A stretch of DNA of 64,000 nucleotides from CBDCWO01 sp965223405 (GTDB lineage: Bacteria > Bacteroidota > Bacteroidia > Chitinophagales > Saprospiraceae). Position 1 is the stretch's first letter. Every line of letters starts with the position of its first letter. The position numbers and the translations under genes are program-made. The stretch lies in NCBI GenBank assembly GCA_965223405.1, contig CBDCWO010000006.1, forward strand, positions 248,001-312,000, written 5' to 3'. Of the stretch, positions 36,128 to 44,311 are shown in pieces. The notes under the pieces were generated by a model. It saw only the letters and a list, made by a program, of their open reading frames with translations. It ran no database searches and was not told where the DNA came from.

Positions 36128-36865
36128 ATGTCAAATATTGATCCCAATCTGGAGCTGTTTGAAAAATACCTAAACGGAGAATTAAGTAAAATTGAAGGTT
36201 TTGATTTTGAAAAAAAATTAAAGGATGATCCCGAATTTTTGGAGGCTTTTAATGCACACAAAAACCTGAGAAAAGGTATAGAATGGGCAACAATTTCCAA
36301 TTCGCTAGAACAGGTAAAAAGGATTCATAAGGCCGTTGTAGATGATAATCTTAAATTGGAAGCGAAACCCGCAAAGCATATCAAAGGAAATTCTTTATCT
36401 AATTTTCGATCGTTGGCAGCAATGCTGCTTGTTGGTATTTTAGCCACCACCATATACTTTAAGGTTTTTTCTCCTACTCAGGATACCGATCATTTTGTAA
36501 ATCTCGATCTAGATAATTCCCACCTACTTTATGGAACAGGAGGTGAAAATATTCCTTTAATAGATATGTTATATGAAGTAAAAGTAGATTCCATCCCTTC
36601 GGTGGGTCCTGGAGGAACAGAAAGTATATTGTTTCAATTGTTTATCTCAGACAATGAAGCATTTGTGATTGATACTACCGCCTTAGCTGTAGTTTTATTT
36701 ACTCCCTATCAGGAAATTGTCGAGGCCTTTGAACAGAAAGAATTTCAAGCTATATATTACCATCGTACTGACGAATCAGCTTCAACATTCCAATTGGTCT
36801 CTGAAAAAGCAGTTTTCAGTTTACCTATGTCAAATAATTACTGGACTCAATTGACCAAACAATGA
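36128..36865 (+). CDS. Membrane-bound anti-sigma-like protein
   Basis: The product has 245 residues. The N-terminus (LELFEKYLNGELSKIEGFDFEKKLKDDPEFLEAFNAHKNLRKGIE) matches the start of Bacteroidota anti-sigma factors that bind the sigma factor in the cytoplasm. One transmembrane helix lies at about 95-113 (SLAAMLLVGILATTIYFKVF). About 130 residues face the periplasm, with no FecR-type signature that I recognise. The position, 3 bp after a sigma gene, supports the role. Its stop overlaps the start of the papain-like protease gene by 4 bp. Release of the sigma factor could occur by cleavage in the periplasm, possibly by the operon's own proteases, which is inference. Confidence 0.78.
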   Translation: MSNIDPNLELFEKYLNGELSKIEGFDFEKKLKDDPEFLEAFNAHKNLRKGIEWATISNSLEQVKRIHKAVVDDNLKLEAKPAKHIKGNSLSNFRSLAAMLLVGILATTIYFKVFSPTQDTDHFVNLDLDNSHLLYGTGGENIPLIDMLYEVKVDSIPSVGPGGTESILFQLFISDNEAFVIDTTALAVVLFTPYQEIVEAFEQKEFQAIYYHRTDESASTFQLVSEKAVFSLPMSNNYWTQLTKQ

Positions 36866-38277
36866 CCGGGCGCATCCTATATTATATTCTTTTGGTTACA
36901 TTCACTTGTAACAGCTGGAGAGTTCAAGGCCAGATATCATCAAATACCGGATTATTGCTCGACGATCAATCATATAAAAAGTTGATTGAAGGTGGATTGC
37001 AACATGTTAAAGACCATCATATCCCTGTTCAATTTAGTCTTAAAGCTTATACTCCATTACCTAAAAGTCAAGGAAAAATTGCATCCTGCGTTGGCTGGGC
37101 AACCGGATATTACGCGTGGACTATTGAAAGAGCATTCTCAATGGGAATAACCGATAGGGCCTACATCACAGATCACATCGCGCACTCTGCTCTGTTTATT
37201 TATCAGCAGATCAAAAGAGGCAATGATTGTCAATCTCTGGCAAGTATCACAGATGCTTTGGATTTTATCAATCAAAAAGGTGATTGTCTTGAAAAAACCT
37301 TTCCCACTTCATCAATCAAATGCTCAAACCAATTGTCTACTGAAATAATGCAGGAAGCGGCCAAGTTTCGCAATCCATCCCCAGGTTTTAAAGTCTTTGG
37401 CCTAAATGCAAATCAGCAAGATAAGCTTAAAGCCGTGAAAGCCCACCTTTCAGCGGGTCATCCTATAATTGTCGGCATGTCCGAAACACCGCCTTACGCT
37501 TCGTTGATTGGAAAAAAAATCTGGAATATTGAGCCATTGAAAAAAGGAGGACATGCCATGGTCCTGATAGGTTACTCAGATTCACACCAAAGGATCGAGG
37601 TGATCAACAGTTATGGTAGTACCTGGGGAAATAATGGTACTATCGAAATCTCTTATGCCGATTTCACTCAATACTGTCAACAAGCTTTTGTACTAAATAA
37701 CACCTTGGGATCCAAAAGTAATTTTACTCAACCAGTTGATTTGCAAATAAACTTACAAGCGCAAATTGAAATAAATAGACTGGACCATGTAACCAAAGAA
37801 AAGGACAACATTGCATTTGAATTTAACAAGAATCACTACAAACCCATAGAAAAAACAAAACCTTTTGACCCATTGATTTTAGATGTCTATGTCGAAAAAG
37901 CAAGATGCGCGTATTTATTACACATCGGTCCAAAACAGAAGTGCCGTTTGATTTGGTCTTTGGAATATCCAATAGCCGACACCATAGTTACTGTTCCAGA
38001 TCAAGGCTGGTGGGAATTTTCTACGCCTGGAAAAGAAGTATTCTGTTTATTGTATAGCTACGAAACACTAAATGTGGATCAGGAGATACTGGATAAAATA
38101 ACTTCAAATCCGGCCAAAGAGTTTTATCTTAAAGTACTTAACACTATTGGCTCTAATTCATGTCGTACTGATGTCATTCAATATCAAAGTCACCGGCTAG
38201 AAGCCAGCGCAGGACTTCGTTCTGGTTATGAAAAAGTACTCCCTTTATTTTTTTACTTTGACATATTATCGGAATGA
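36862..38277 (+). CDS. Secreted papain-like (C1 family) cysteine protease
   Basis: The product has 471 residues with a signal peptide at about 1-24 (ending VQGQ). The catalytic triad is visible: Cys76 in GKIASCVGWATGYYAW, His231 in KKGGHAMVLIGYSD, and Asn249 in VINSYGSTWGNNG. The order and spacing (C-H-N, 155 and 18 residues) fit the papain fold. No long propeptide precedes the domain. The last 190 residues form an extra domain containing the segments KCRLIWSLEYP and GWWEFSTPGKEVFCLLYSYE, with a DUF4384-like flavour that I cannot confirm. It should act in the periplasm or outside. It overlaps both neighbours by 4 bp. Confidence 0.88.
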   Translation: MTGRILYYILLVTFTCNSWRVQGQISSNTGLLLDDQSYKKLIEGGLQHVKDHHIPVQFSLKAYTPLPKSQGKIASCVGWATGYYAWTIERAFSMGITDRAYITDHIAHSALFIYQQIKRGNDCQSLASITDALDFINQKGDCLEKTFPTSSIKCSNQLSTEIMQEAAKFRNPSPGFKVFGLNANQQDKLKAVKAHLSAGHPIIVGMSETPPYASLIGKKIWNIEPLKKGGHAMVLIGYSDSHQRIEVINSYGSTWGNNGTIEISYADFTQYCQQAFVLNNTLGSKSNFTQPVDLQINLQAQIEINRLDHVTKEKDNIAFEFNKNHYKPIEKTKPFDPLILDVYVEKARCAYLLHIGPKQKCRLIWSLEYPIADTIVTVPDQGWWEFSTPGKEVFCLLYSYETLNVDQEILDKITSNPAKEFYLKVLNTIGSNSCRTDVIQYQSHRLEASAGLRSGYEKVLPLFFYFDILSE

Positions 38278-40472
38278 GAAATTGTATTTTCATTGGAATC
38301 CTGATGATGATAGGCTCATCGAACTTATTTGGCCAGTCTGAATTATATCAAGAACTGAATATAGAATCTTCAATAGATTGGAATTTTGCTTTACTTGAAA
38401 AGATATCCGAGACAGAGGTCTTAATATTAGGGGTCGGCGAAAGTGGAGTTTGGGAATTCCTTACTTATAATTTGAGCAATTATAGCGCTGTGAGTCATCG
38501 TACCGTCGAGCAACTTTCCACCCCTACGGCATTGTTACAGCAAAAAAATCGGATATTGATTGGAGGAAATTTAGATAAGGATCCAGGTATCTGGGAATAC
38601 AATACGGAATCGAAAGGAATTGAAAAGTTGACCATTGATTTCCCAACCGAAAGTAAATTGATTGAATTTAAAACTCATGGAGAAGAATTACTGGTGCTCC
38701 TTTCCAGCGACACGTCTTTTACTCTGTTCACTATAGATATTCTGAATAATCGCTCCGTCCTTCAGGAGCGCATAGCTAAAAGAGCCAAAGATGACCAATT
38801 GAAAATGATAGAAAATACATTTGGTGAATATTATCTGATTCAATCACATCAATTCGATCCAAAGAGATATCCTATAATCTTGAAAAAATATAATTCAAAA
38901 TTTGAAGTGATGTGGGAAAAAACAGTTCCTGAGTCCCCCGGATCAATTGATGATCTGACCATGACATCCGATGGTGATGTAGCCGGATTAGGAACCTACA
39001 CACCTGATATTTATAAGAACTCTTTTCTTATCCGCTGGGCTCCTAATGGTATCATCAAAGGTCTCTCTATTCAGAATAATCAAAGCAAATTTCAAAAAGG
39101 CCACATCGGCTATGCAAAAGATAATCTATGGCTTATCAATGAAGTAGTACCTTTTGGTGGACGGATGGGTGATATTATACTTTATCAAAGTCAGCCTCAT
39201 GATCTAACCCCCATTTCTACAATTCAGATAGGTGAAAAATATCATGAAGAGATACTTGGATGTAATTCGGATGAAAGAGGAAATGCAATCCTACTCTTTA
39301 AATCAGGCAGTAAAAAACGGCCCCAGGTAAAATTAATTCACTATGAAATTAATCCTGATCCATGCTCCAGGATACTCGATCCAAACGAAGATTTCAGAAT
39401 TACTCTGAGTTCTTCAACTTCATTTTCTAGTCAAACAGAGCAGTACCAATTTATTTGTCATGTGAGTAGTAGAGAGAAACTTACCCCATCTTCGGTTAGA
39501 ATAAAGCTATTGGATTCAGGAACCAAAGCTCCGGAACAAACAAACATGGTTTTGGTAGATTCAGCAAGTGGGCAGTATTGCTATCGGGTTTCAAAATCAT
39601 TATACTTAAGTCCAGGGGAAAACAAAATCCACATTTTGGTATCTAACCAAGATTCTGGAATCGAGGATACGATATCGGTATACCATTTAATTGACCGCCC
39701 TAACCTATTTATCTTTGCTGTCGGTGTTGTATATGAGGATTTGAATTTTACCGACAAGGATGCCGCCGATTTCGTATCACTGTTCAGTGATCAGGAGGGT
39801 CGATTATTTAATCAGATTTCAGTAGAGCTGCTAAACACCAAGGAACAAACCACTGCTAAAAATATCAATAGAGAATTGGATCATTTTATTGAAACTAATC
39901 AAATCCGCGATCAAGATATGGTATTTGTATTCTTTTCTTCTCACGGAGAGTTAATCAATGAAGAATTTGTGGTATTGGCTTCGGATTATGAGTATGAAAA
40001 TCCAAATTCGGTTGTACAATTTAATCGCCAGATTATTGGGAAGTTAAAAAAGTTAAAAGGTAAAAAGATACTTTTTTTAGATGCATGTAAGTCAGGAAAT
40101 TTGAAGGGTATGAATGACCATATATCTCCACAGTTAATTTCGACGATCTTTCGTGTAGTTCAATCGGCTCCAGGAATTATGGCAATTAGTTCGAGCAGCG
40201 ACCTCCAATCTTCATATGAAGTAAAAGATCTGCAAAACGGGGTCTTTACGGCAGCAATAAAGGAGCTTTTCGGTCAAGACAGACACCGGTTTGATTTGAA
40301 CCAGGATCAAGTATTGACAGTACATGAACTTTATCAATATTTACGAAACCGGGTACCGGAATTGATGGAAATATACTTTAAAGATCCGAACAAGCAACAG
40401 GTACCTGATATCCCGATCGAATCAATGGATCAGGATTTACCAATTTTTTATCTGCCAAAAGGAAATCGATGA
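38274..40472 (+). CDS. Secreted caspase-like (C14) protease with N-terminal beta-propeller-like region
   Basis: The product has 732 residues with a signal peptide at about 1-21 (ending LFGQ). Residues 25-360 are beta-rich repeats such as NRILIGGNLDKDPGIWEYN, consistent with a beta-propeller sensor. An Ig-like segment follows (about 375-470). The caspase p20-like domain occupies about 480-725: LFIFAVGVVYEDLNFTDKDAADF, then the catalytic His557 in FVFFSSHGEL and Cys605 in ILFLDACKSG. Domain order and dyad are those of bacterial C14 proteins. A caspase with a signal peptide is unusual, since many act in the cytoplasm. It overlaps both neighbours by 4 bp, directly behind the papain-like protease. 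Confidence 0.88.
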   Translation: MRNCIFIGILMMIGSSNLFGQSELYQELNIESSIDWNFALLEKISETEVLILGVGESGVWEFLTYNLSNYSAVSHRTVEQLSTPTALLQQKNRILIGGNLDKDPGIWEYNTESKGIEKLTIDFPTESKLIEFKTHGEELLVLLSSDTSFTLFTIDILNNRSVLQERIAKRAKDDQLKMIENTFGEYYLIQSHQFDPKRYPIILKKYNSKFEVMWEKTVPESPGSIDDLTMTSDGDVAGLGTYTPDIYKNSFLIRWAPNGIIKGLSIQNNQSKFQKGHIGYAKDNLWLINEVVPFGGRMGDIILYQSQPHDLTPISTIQIGEKYHEEILGCNSDERGNAILLFKSGSKKRPQVKLIHYEINPDPCSRILDPNEDFRITLSSSTSFSSQTEQYQFICHVSSREKLTPSSVRIKLLDSGTKAPEQTNMVLVDSASGQYCYRVSKSLYLSPGENKIHILVSNQDSGIEDTISVYHLIDRPNLFIFAVGVVYEDLNFTDKDAADFVSLFSDQEGRLFNQISVELLNTKEQTTAKNINRELDHFIETNQIRDQDMVFVFFSSHGELINEEFVVLASDYEYENPNSVVQFNRQIIGKLKKLKGKKILFLDACKSGNLKGMNDHISPQLISTIFRVVQSAPGIMAISSSSDLQSSYEVKDLQNGVFTAAIKELFGQDRHRFDLNQDQVLTVHELYQYLRNRVPELMEIYFKDPNKQQVPDIPIESMDQDLPIFYLPKGNR

Positions 40473-41899
40473 AACGTATCACCATTATATTCATGTTATG
40501 CGTTCCGGCCACTGGATTTACACAGTCGTGTCCATGTGATACGACCAATGAAATCAAGGCAATGAAATTGCTTGCCTCGATTCTAAGCAATCACCCTTGG
40601 GACACAGCGCAGAGTTTGGATAAGTGGGAAGGTATAACATTTAACAGTGAAGGCTGTGTAACATCGATAACTATGAGTAATAAGATGTTGGAAGGGCATT
40701 TCCCAACCGGTACTTTAGGTGAACTACACTGCATTCAATCGATTGACTTTGCCGCAAACAATATAGTCGGTCCTATTCCTCCGGATCTGGACAACCTTAT
40801 GTTGCTGGAATCCCTGGACCTGTCGTCCAACCGGCTGTCTACTCCCATTCCAGTCACATTAACCAAGCTATCAAATCTCGTCTCTTTAAGATTGAATAAT
40901 AATTTGCTTTCCGGCACTATACCAGAAGAATTAGGGAATTTATCCTTATTGCGTGAATTATTCCTGGGATCCAATGAGTTAGAAGGCCCAATTCCTAATT
41001 CATTAGTAAAATTAATCAATCTAACAGCAATTGATTTGAGTAACAACTCGTTTACCGGTCAACTTCCAAAGTATTTCCAGGATTTAGATCTTTTATCATT
41101 TAGAATCAACGACAATCAATTTCAAGACACCGCCTGGATCAATTTTTTTAGCCTTTTTGGAACGGTGGTAGATATATCGAACAACAACTTTAGTTACTTA
41201 TCAGACATCACATTCACTACCATCAGAAAAGAAAAGTTTAAAGTTTTCGGTAACAAACTCACTTTTGACGATATTTTACCCAATATCCAATTGTTTAGTG
41301 GAATTTTTATCGGGAGCATTGAAAGTGAAAGGTATAGTCCGCAACAGAATTTTAGAAAGGATACCACTCTGATATTCGAAAATAACACCCCGCCGGTTAT
41401 CGATTTGTCAATCGACAAGGATATCAGTGGCAGTACCTACAAATGGTACAAGAACAATCAGGAAATATTTACAGGAGATAAACCTATGTTAAATTTGAAT
41501 TCCCTCTTCAATAGTCCTGACCAGTACGAAGGTGAATATAAATGCGAGGTAACCAATTCGTTCGTACCCGATCTTGAACTCAGGAGCGGTCGCATCGAAG
41601 TTCAACTGAATTTTACTACCCCGCAAACGGCTTTTACTCCAGCGGCATTTACTCCCAATTCTGACGGGATCAATGATTACTTTGTTATCCCAGCATTACA
41701 AGGAGGAAACTACCAGCAAAATGAACTGATTATCTTTAACCGACAACGGGAAATCGTCTATCGCAAATCCAACTACAATAATCAATGGGATGGTACCAAC
41801 CTAAATTCAGGGCCCTTGCCTCAAGGCACCTACTACTATTTATTTAAGTCTGATAATTATCAAGAATCGGGATTAATAACTTTAATTAGGTCTTTATGA
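40469..41899 (+). CDS. Leucine-rich-repeat surface protein with gliding-type C-terminal domain
   Basis: The product has 476 residues with a signal peptide at about 1-19 (ATGFTQ). A Cys-rich cap contains SCPCDTT and WEGITFNSEGCV. Five or six plant-type leucine-rich repeats follow (about 85-215), with the pattern LxxLxLxxNxLxGxIPxxL, for example LRLNNNLLSGTIPEELGNLSLL. A middle part with STYKWYKNNQEIFTGDKP resembles an Ig-like domain. The last 90 residues (AFTPNSDGINDYFVIPAL.. GTYYYLFKSDN) are the gliding-motility-associated (CHU_C, CTD type B) domain exported by T9SS. It is probably displayed on the cell surface as a binding protein. It overlaps both neighbours by 4 bp. Confidence 0.9.
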   Translation: MKRITIIFMLCVPATGFTQSCPCDTTNEIKAMKLLASILSNHPWDTAQSLDKWEGITFNSEGCVTSITMSNKMLEGHFPTGTLGELHCIQSIDFAANNIVGPIPPDLDNLMLLESLDLSSNRLSTPIPVTLTKLSNLVSLRLNNNLLSGTIPEELGNLSLLRELFLGSNELEGPIPNSLVKLINLTAIDLSNNSFTGQLPKYFQDLDLLSFRINDNQFQDTAWINFFSLFGTVVDISNNNFSYLSDITFTTIRKEKFKVFGNKLTFDDILPNIQLFSGIFIGSIESERYSPQQNFRKDTTLIFENNTPPVIDLSIDKDISGSTYKWYKNNQEIFTGDKPMLNLNSLFNSPDQYEGEYKCEVTNSFVPDLELRSGRIEVQLNFTTPQTAFTPAAFTPNSDGINDYFVIPALQGGNYQQNELIIFNRQREIVYRKSNYNNQWDGTNLNSGPLPQGTYYYLFKSDNYQESGLITLIRSL

Positions 41900-42888
41900 G
41901 TCCCTTGTTTCGACATATTTTGCGGTATATCCAGCATCCTTTGCTTGAGACCGGTCTGTGGTTCATTTTCCTTCAATATGGCATTCTGGAAGCCCAGACC
42001 TCAGCCTTTAATTATTGGTTTGATGATTCAAAATCTTTTTTAAATCAGGCTATCCCGGATTCGGATTATGTAACTCACGATGGATTCTACAACTTGTTTA
42101 CAGAGGCTTATTATTCTCAGGAATCACTAGCAGGGATCGATGGGAAAATACCCAGTCAGGCGATGCTCAGTCTCCAATGGTTTCCCAATCGGCAAAGAAA
42201 ATCTGACTTTAGATGGAAATTTGGTGGATTGATTTATCGGGATCAATTCGGACTGTCGAAGTATCAATTTATCAGGATGAGTGCAGGGATCCAATGGTTT
42301 TCATCCAAAGGAGACATCTTGGCAGCTGCTATAAGTGCCGGTTACCAACAATGGAATATCAAGTTGTCAGAGCAAGACCTATTGCAATTTGGAGATCCCC
42401 TAGGACGGGGAAACTTTCAAAATCAAGCTCCAGATCTGGGCATTGGAGTGTATTTCAACAAAAGAGTGTTTGCCTTCCATGATGTTTATCTGGGACTCTC
42501 CATACCTCAACTCATCATAGCGGATGAAGCCAATGTATCCGATTGGAAGTTAAATAAACAAGTGAGTATCATAGGTGGTATGAACATATTTTTTACGGAT
42601 TATGGTCATCTCGAGTCGGTAATTCATATTAATTCGGCCGGAGATCTCTTAATCAATATTCGCAATCATTTTAGAAAGTCATTCTGGATGGGAATGGGCT
42701 ACGATCTGAGAGGAATAGCAAACGTGGAATTTGGCATTCGTATCCGAAATATTCTGACACATCCTCAAGTAACAAAATCACAAAACAATTATTGGAGGAT
42801 GGGAATAGGATACCGGTTCTGGCCGGGAAATATTCCTGCTGAATTTGGTAACCTGATTGGAGTTCGAATGGCATATATAGTACATTGA
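41896..42888 (+). CDS. PorP/SprF-family type IX secretion outer-membrane protein
   Basis: The product has 330 residues. The leader is long (about 1-35) with a hydrophobic stretch ending near GILEAQTSAFNYWF. The body is beta-barrel-like (AMLSLQWFPNRQR, LAAAISAGYQQWNIKLSEQDLLQFGDP, FQNQAPDLGIGVYF, GMNIFFTDYGHLESVIHIN, GMGYDLRGIANVEFGIRI), with the FDPAFAPNF/IG-like spacing of SprF/PorP proteins. In Flavobacterium the SprF protein is needed for secretion of a type B CTD substrate encoded next to it. The same pairing appears here, because the preceding gene encodes the LRR protein with such a CTD. It is the last gene of the operon. Confidence 0.88.
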   Translation: MSPLFRHILRYIQHPLLETGLWFIFLQYGILEAQTSAFNYWFDDSKSFLNQAIPDSDYVTHDGFYNLFTEAYYSQESLAGIDGKIPSQAMLSLQWFPNRQRKSDFRWKFGGLIYRDQFGLSKYQFIRMSAGIQWFSSKGDILAAAISAGYQQWNIKLSEQDLLQFGDPLGRGNFQNQAPDLGIGVYFNKRVFAFHDVYLGLSIPQLIIADEANVSDWKLNKQVSIIGGMNIFFTDYGHLESVIHINSAGDLLINIRNHFRKSFWMGMGYDLRGIANVEFGIRIRNILTHPQVTKSQNNYWRMGIGYRFWPGNIPAEFGNLIGVRMAYIVH

Positions 42889-42933
42889 TCTCGAATTACC
42901 GAATGAGAAATCGAAGTTCGATTGCTCCAATGT

Positions 42934-42953
42934 GTTAGAAACTAAATTCTAAC
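42934..42953. terminator. Possible hairpin between convergent genes
   Basis: GTTAGAA (42934-42940), loop ACTAAA, TTCTAAC (42947-42953) form a perfect 7-bp stem between the converging PorP/SprF and GntP genes. It lacks a strong T run on either strand, so a bidirectional terminator is possible but unproven. Confidence 0.3.
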
Positions 42954-44291
42954 TTATCCTGGGAAAAGTAGACTGATAAAGTACAAAATGGTAGCGGCAG
43001 AAACTCCGGCAATTAATGTTCCGAAGGAATAGAGCCGGTATCCGGTTTTAATATCCATCCCGGTAAGTTGAGTTACAACCCAAAAGCCACTGTCATTAGC
43101 ATGCGATACTACAGCTGATCCTGCTCCGATTGCGACCACTAATATGGCTCGCTGAATGTCACTTTCAAAACCCAGGGTAGTCATCATGGGAGCAAGAATT
43201 GAAGCTGTAGTAATCAAGGCAACCGTTGAAGATCCTTGGGCAGTCTTGATGGCAGCAGCCAGGATAAAGGGTAGCCAGATACCTAACTCGACGCCGGTAA
43301 TCAGACTAGACAAGTCGTCGGCAATTCCGGAATTCTGTAATATTTTGCCAAAGATCCCTCCGGCTCCGGTTATTAAGATAATAATAGCAGCGTCAGTCAA
43401 AGCTTTTCCCACCCAACCTGTAGTCGACAAAATTTCTTTGTCCCACTTGGCCGGAAGTAGAAAGGCAAGTAGCATTCCAATGGTCAGTGCAATGACCGGT
43501 GTTCCAATAAACCCAATCAAGTCAAATATCCAAGCGTCGGCGTCTTCACCCAAAAAAAACTCAGTAAATGATTTCCCAACAATCAGCAAGATAGGAATAA
43601 TGATTGGCAAAAAGGATTTGAGGGTACCTGGTGCATTTTTAGTTTTCCTGGCAATATCTTCATCGCTGATGTTGGGAGCGGGATCTAACCAGGTTTTAGC
43701 GGCATATTTTTTAGCATAGACTATGGCAATGATCAATGTTAAAGCACTTACTGGTAGCCCTATCCCCATTACCAAACCGATATCTGCATTCAAAATTCCG
43801 GCAGCCGCCAGAGGACCCGGAGTTGGAGGAACCATGGTGTGGGTAAGCATTAATCCCAGGATCAAAGCAATGGCCGTTCCAGCCAGAGAATGTTTCGCAC
43901 GTTTTGACAAACTTTTGTTTAATGGATCCATGACAATAAAACCACTATCTGCAAAAACAGGTATCGACACTAGATACCCGATAATACCCATAGCCTCATG
44001 AACTCTACTTTTTCCTATAATTCTAAGGACAAAGTCCGCCATTTTATAAGCCCCTCCCGAGTGTTCCAAAAAAGACCCGATGATCACGCCCAGCACAATG
44101 ACCATTCCAATTTTACCCAGAGTTATGCCAAATCCCTCATTGATAGATGTTACAATATCTGAGAAAACCATCCCCGATACCACCCCATAAAAAAGAGCTG
44201 CAAAAAATAACGCCAAAAAAGGATGTACGTTTAATTTGACCGTTAAAAAAATAATCAAACCAACACTTACTACTAATAATACTATCGTCAT
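42954..44291 (-). CDS. GntP-family gluconate/sugar-acid permease
   Basis: This 445-residue inner-membrane transporter of the GntP family has about 12-14 hydrophobic segments. Recognisable blocks are VIVLGVIIGSFLEHSGGAYKMADFVL, LTHTMVPPTPGPLAAAGIL and AAAIKTAQGSSTVALITTASI, with VVSHANDSGFWVVTQLTGM near the end. The family takes up gluconate or related aldonic or uronic acids by proton symport. It is the last gene of a minus-strand operon, 20 bp downstream of the dehydratase gene, with the KDPG-type aldolase gene first. The context points to a hexonate or pentonate as substrate, but which one is not readable. Confidence 0.92.
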   Translation of the reverse strand: MTIVLLVVSVGLIIFLTVKLNVHPFLALFFAALFYGVVSGMVFSDIVTSINEGFGITLGKIGMVIVLGVIIGSFLEHSGGAYKMADFVLRIIGKSRVHEAMGIIGYLVSIPVFADSGFIVMDPLNKSLSKRAKHSLAGTAIALILGLMLTHTMVPPTPGPLAAAGILNADIGLVMGIGLPVSALTLIIAIVYAKKYAAKTWLDPAPNISDEDIARKTKNAPGTLKSFLPIIIPILLIVGKSFTEFFLGEDADAWIFDLIGFIGTPVIALTIGMLLAFLLPAKWDKEILSTTGWVGKALTDAAIIILITGAGGIFGKILQNSGIADDLSSLITGVELGIWLPFILAAAIKTAQGSSTVALITTASILAPMMTTLGFESDIQRAILVVAIGAGSAVVSHANDSGFWVVTQLTGMDIKTGYRLYSFGTLIAGVSAATILYFISLLFPG

Positions 44292-44311
44292 TTTATACCG
44301 AATCTAGACAA

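Noticed and set aside
43156..43719. Plus-strand reading frame of 187 codons
   Set aside because: It lies fully antisense to the GntP permease gene, whose motifs are intact.
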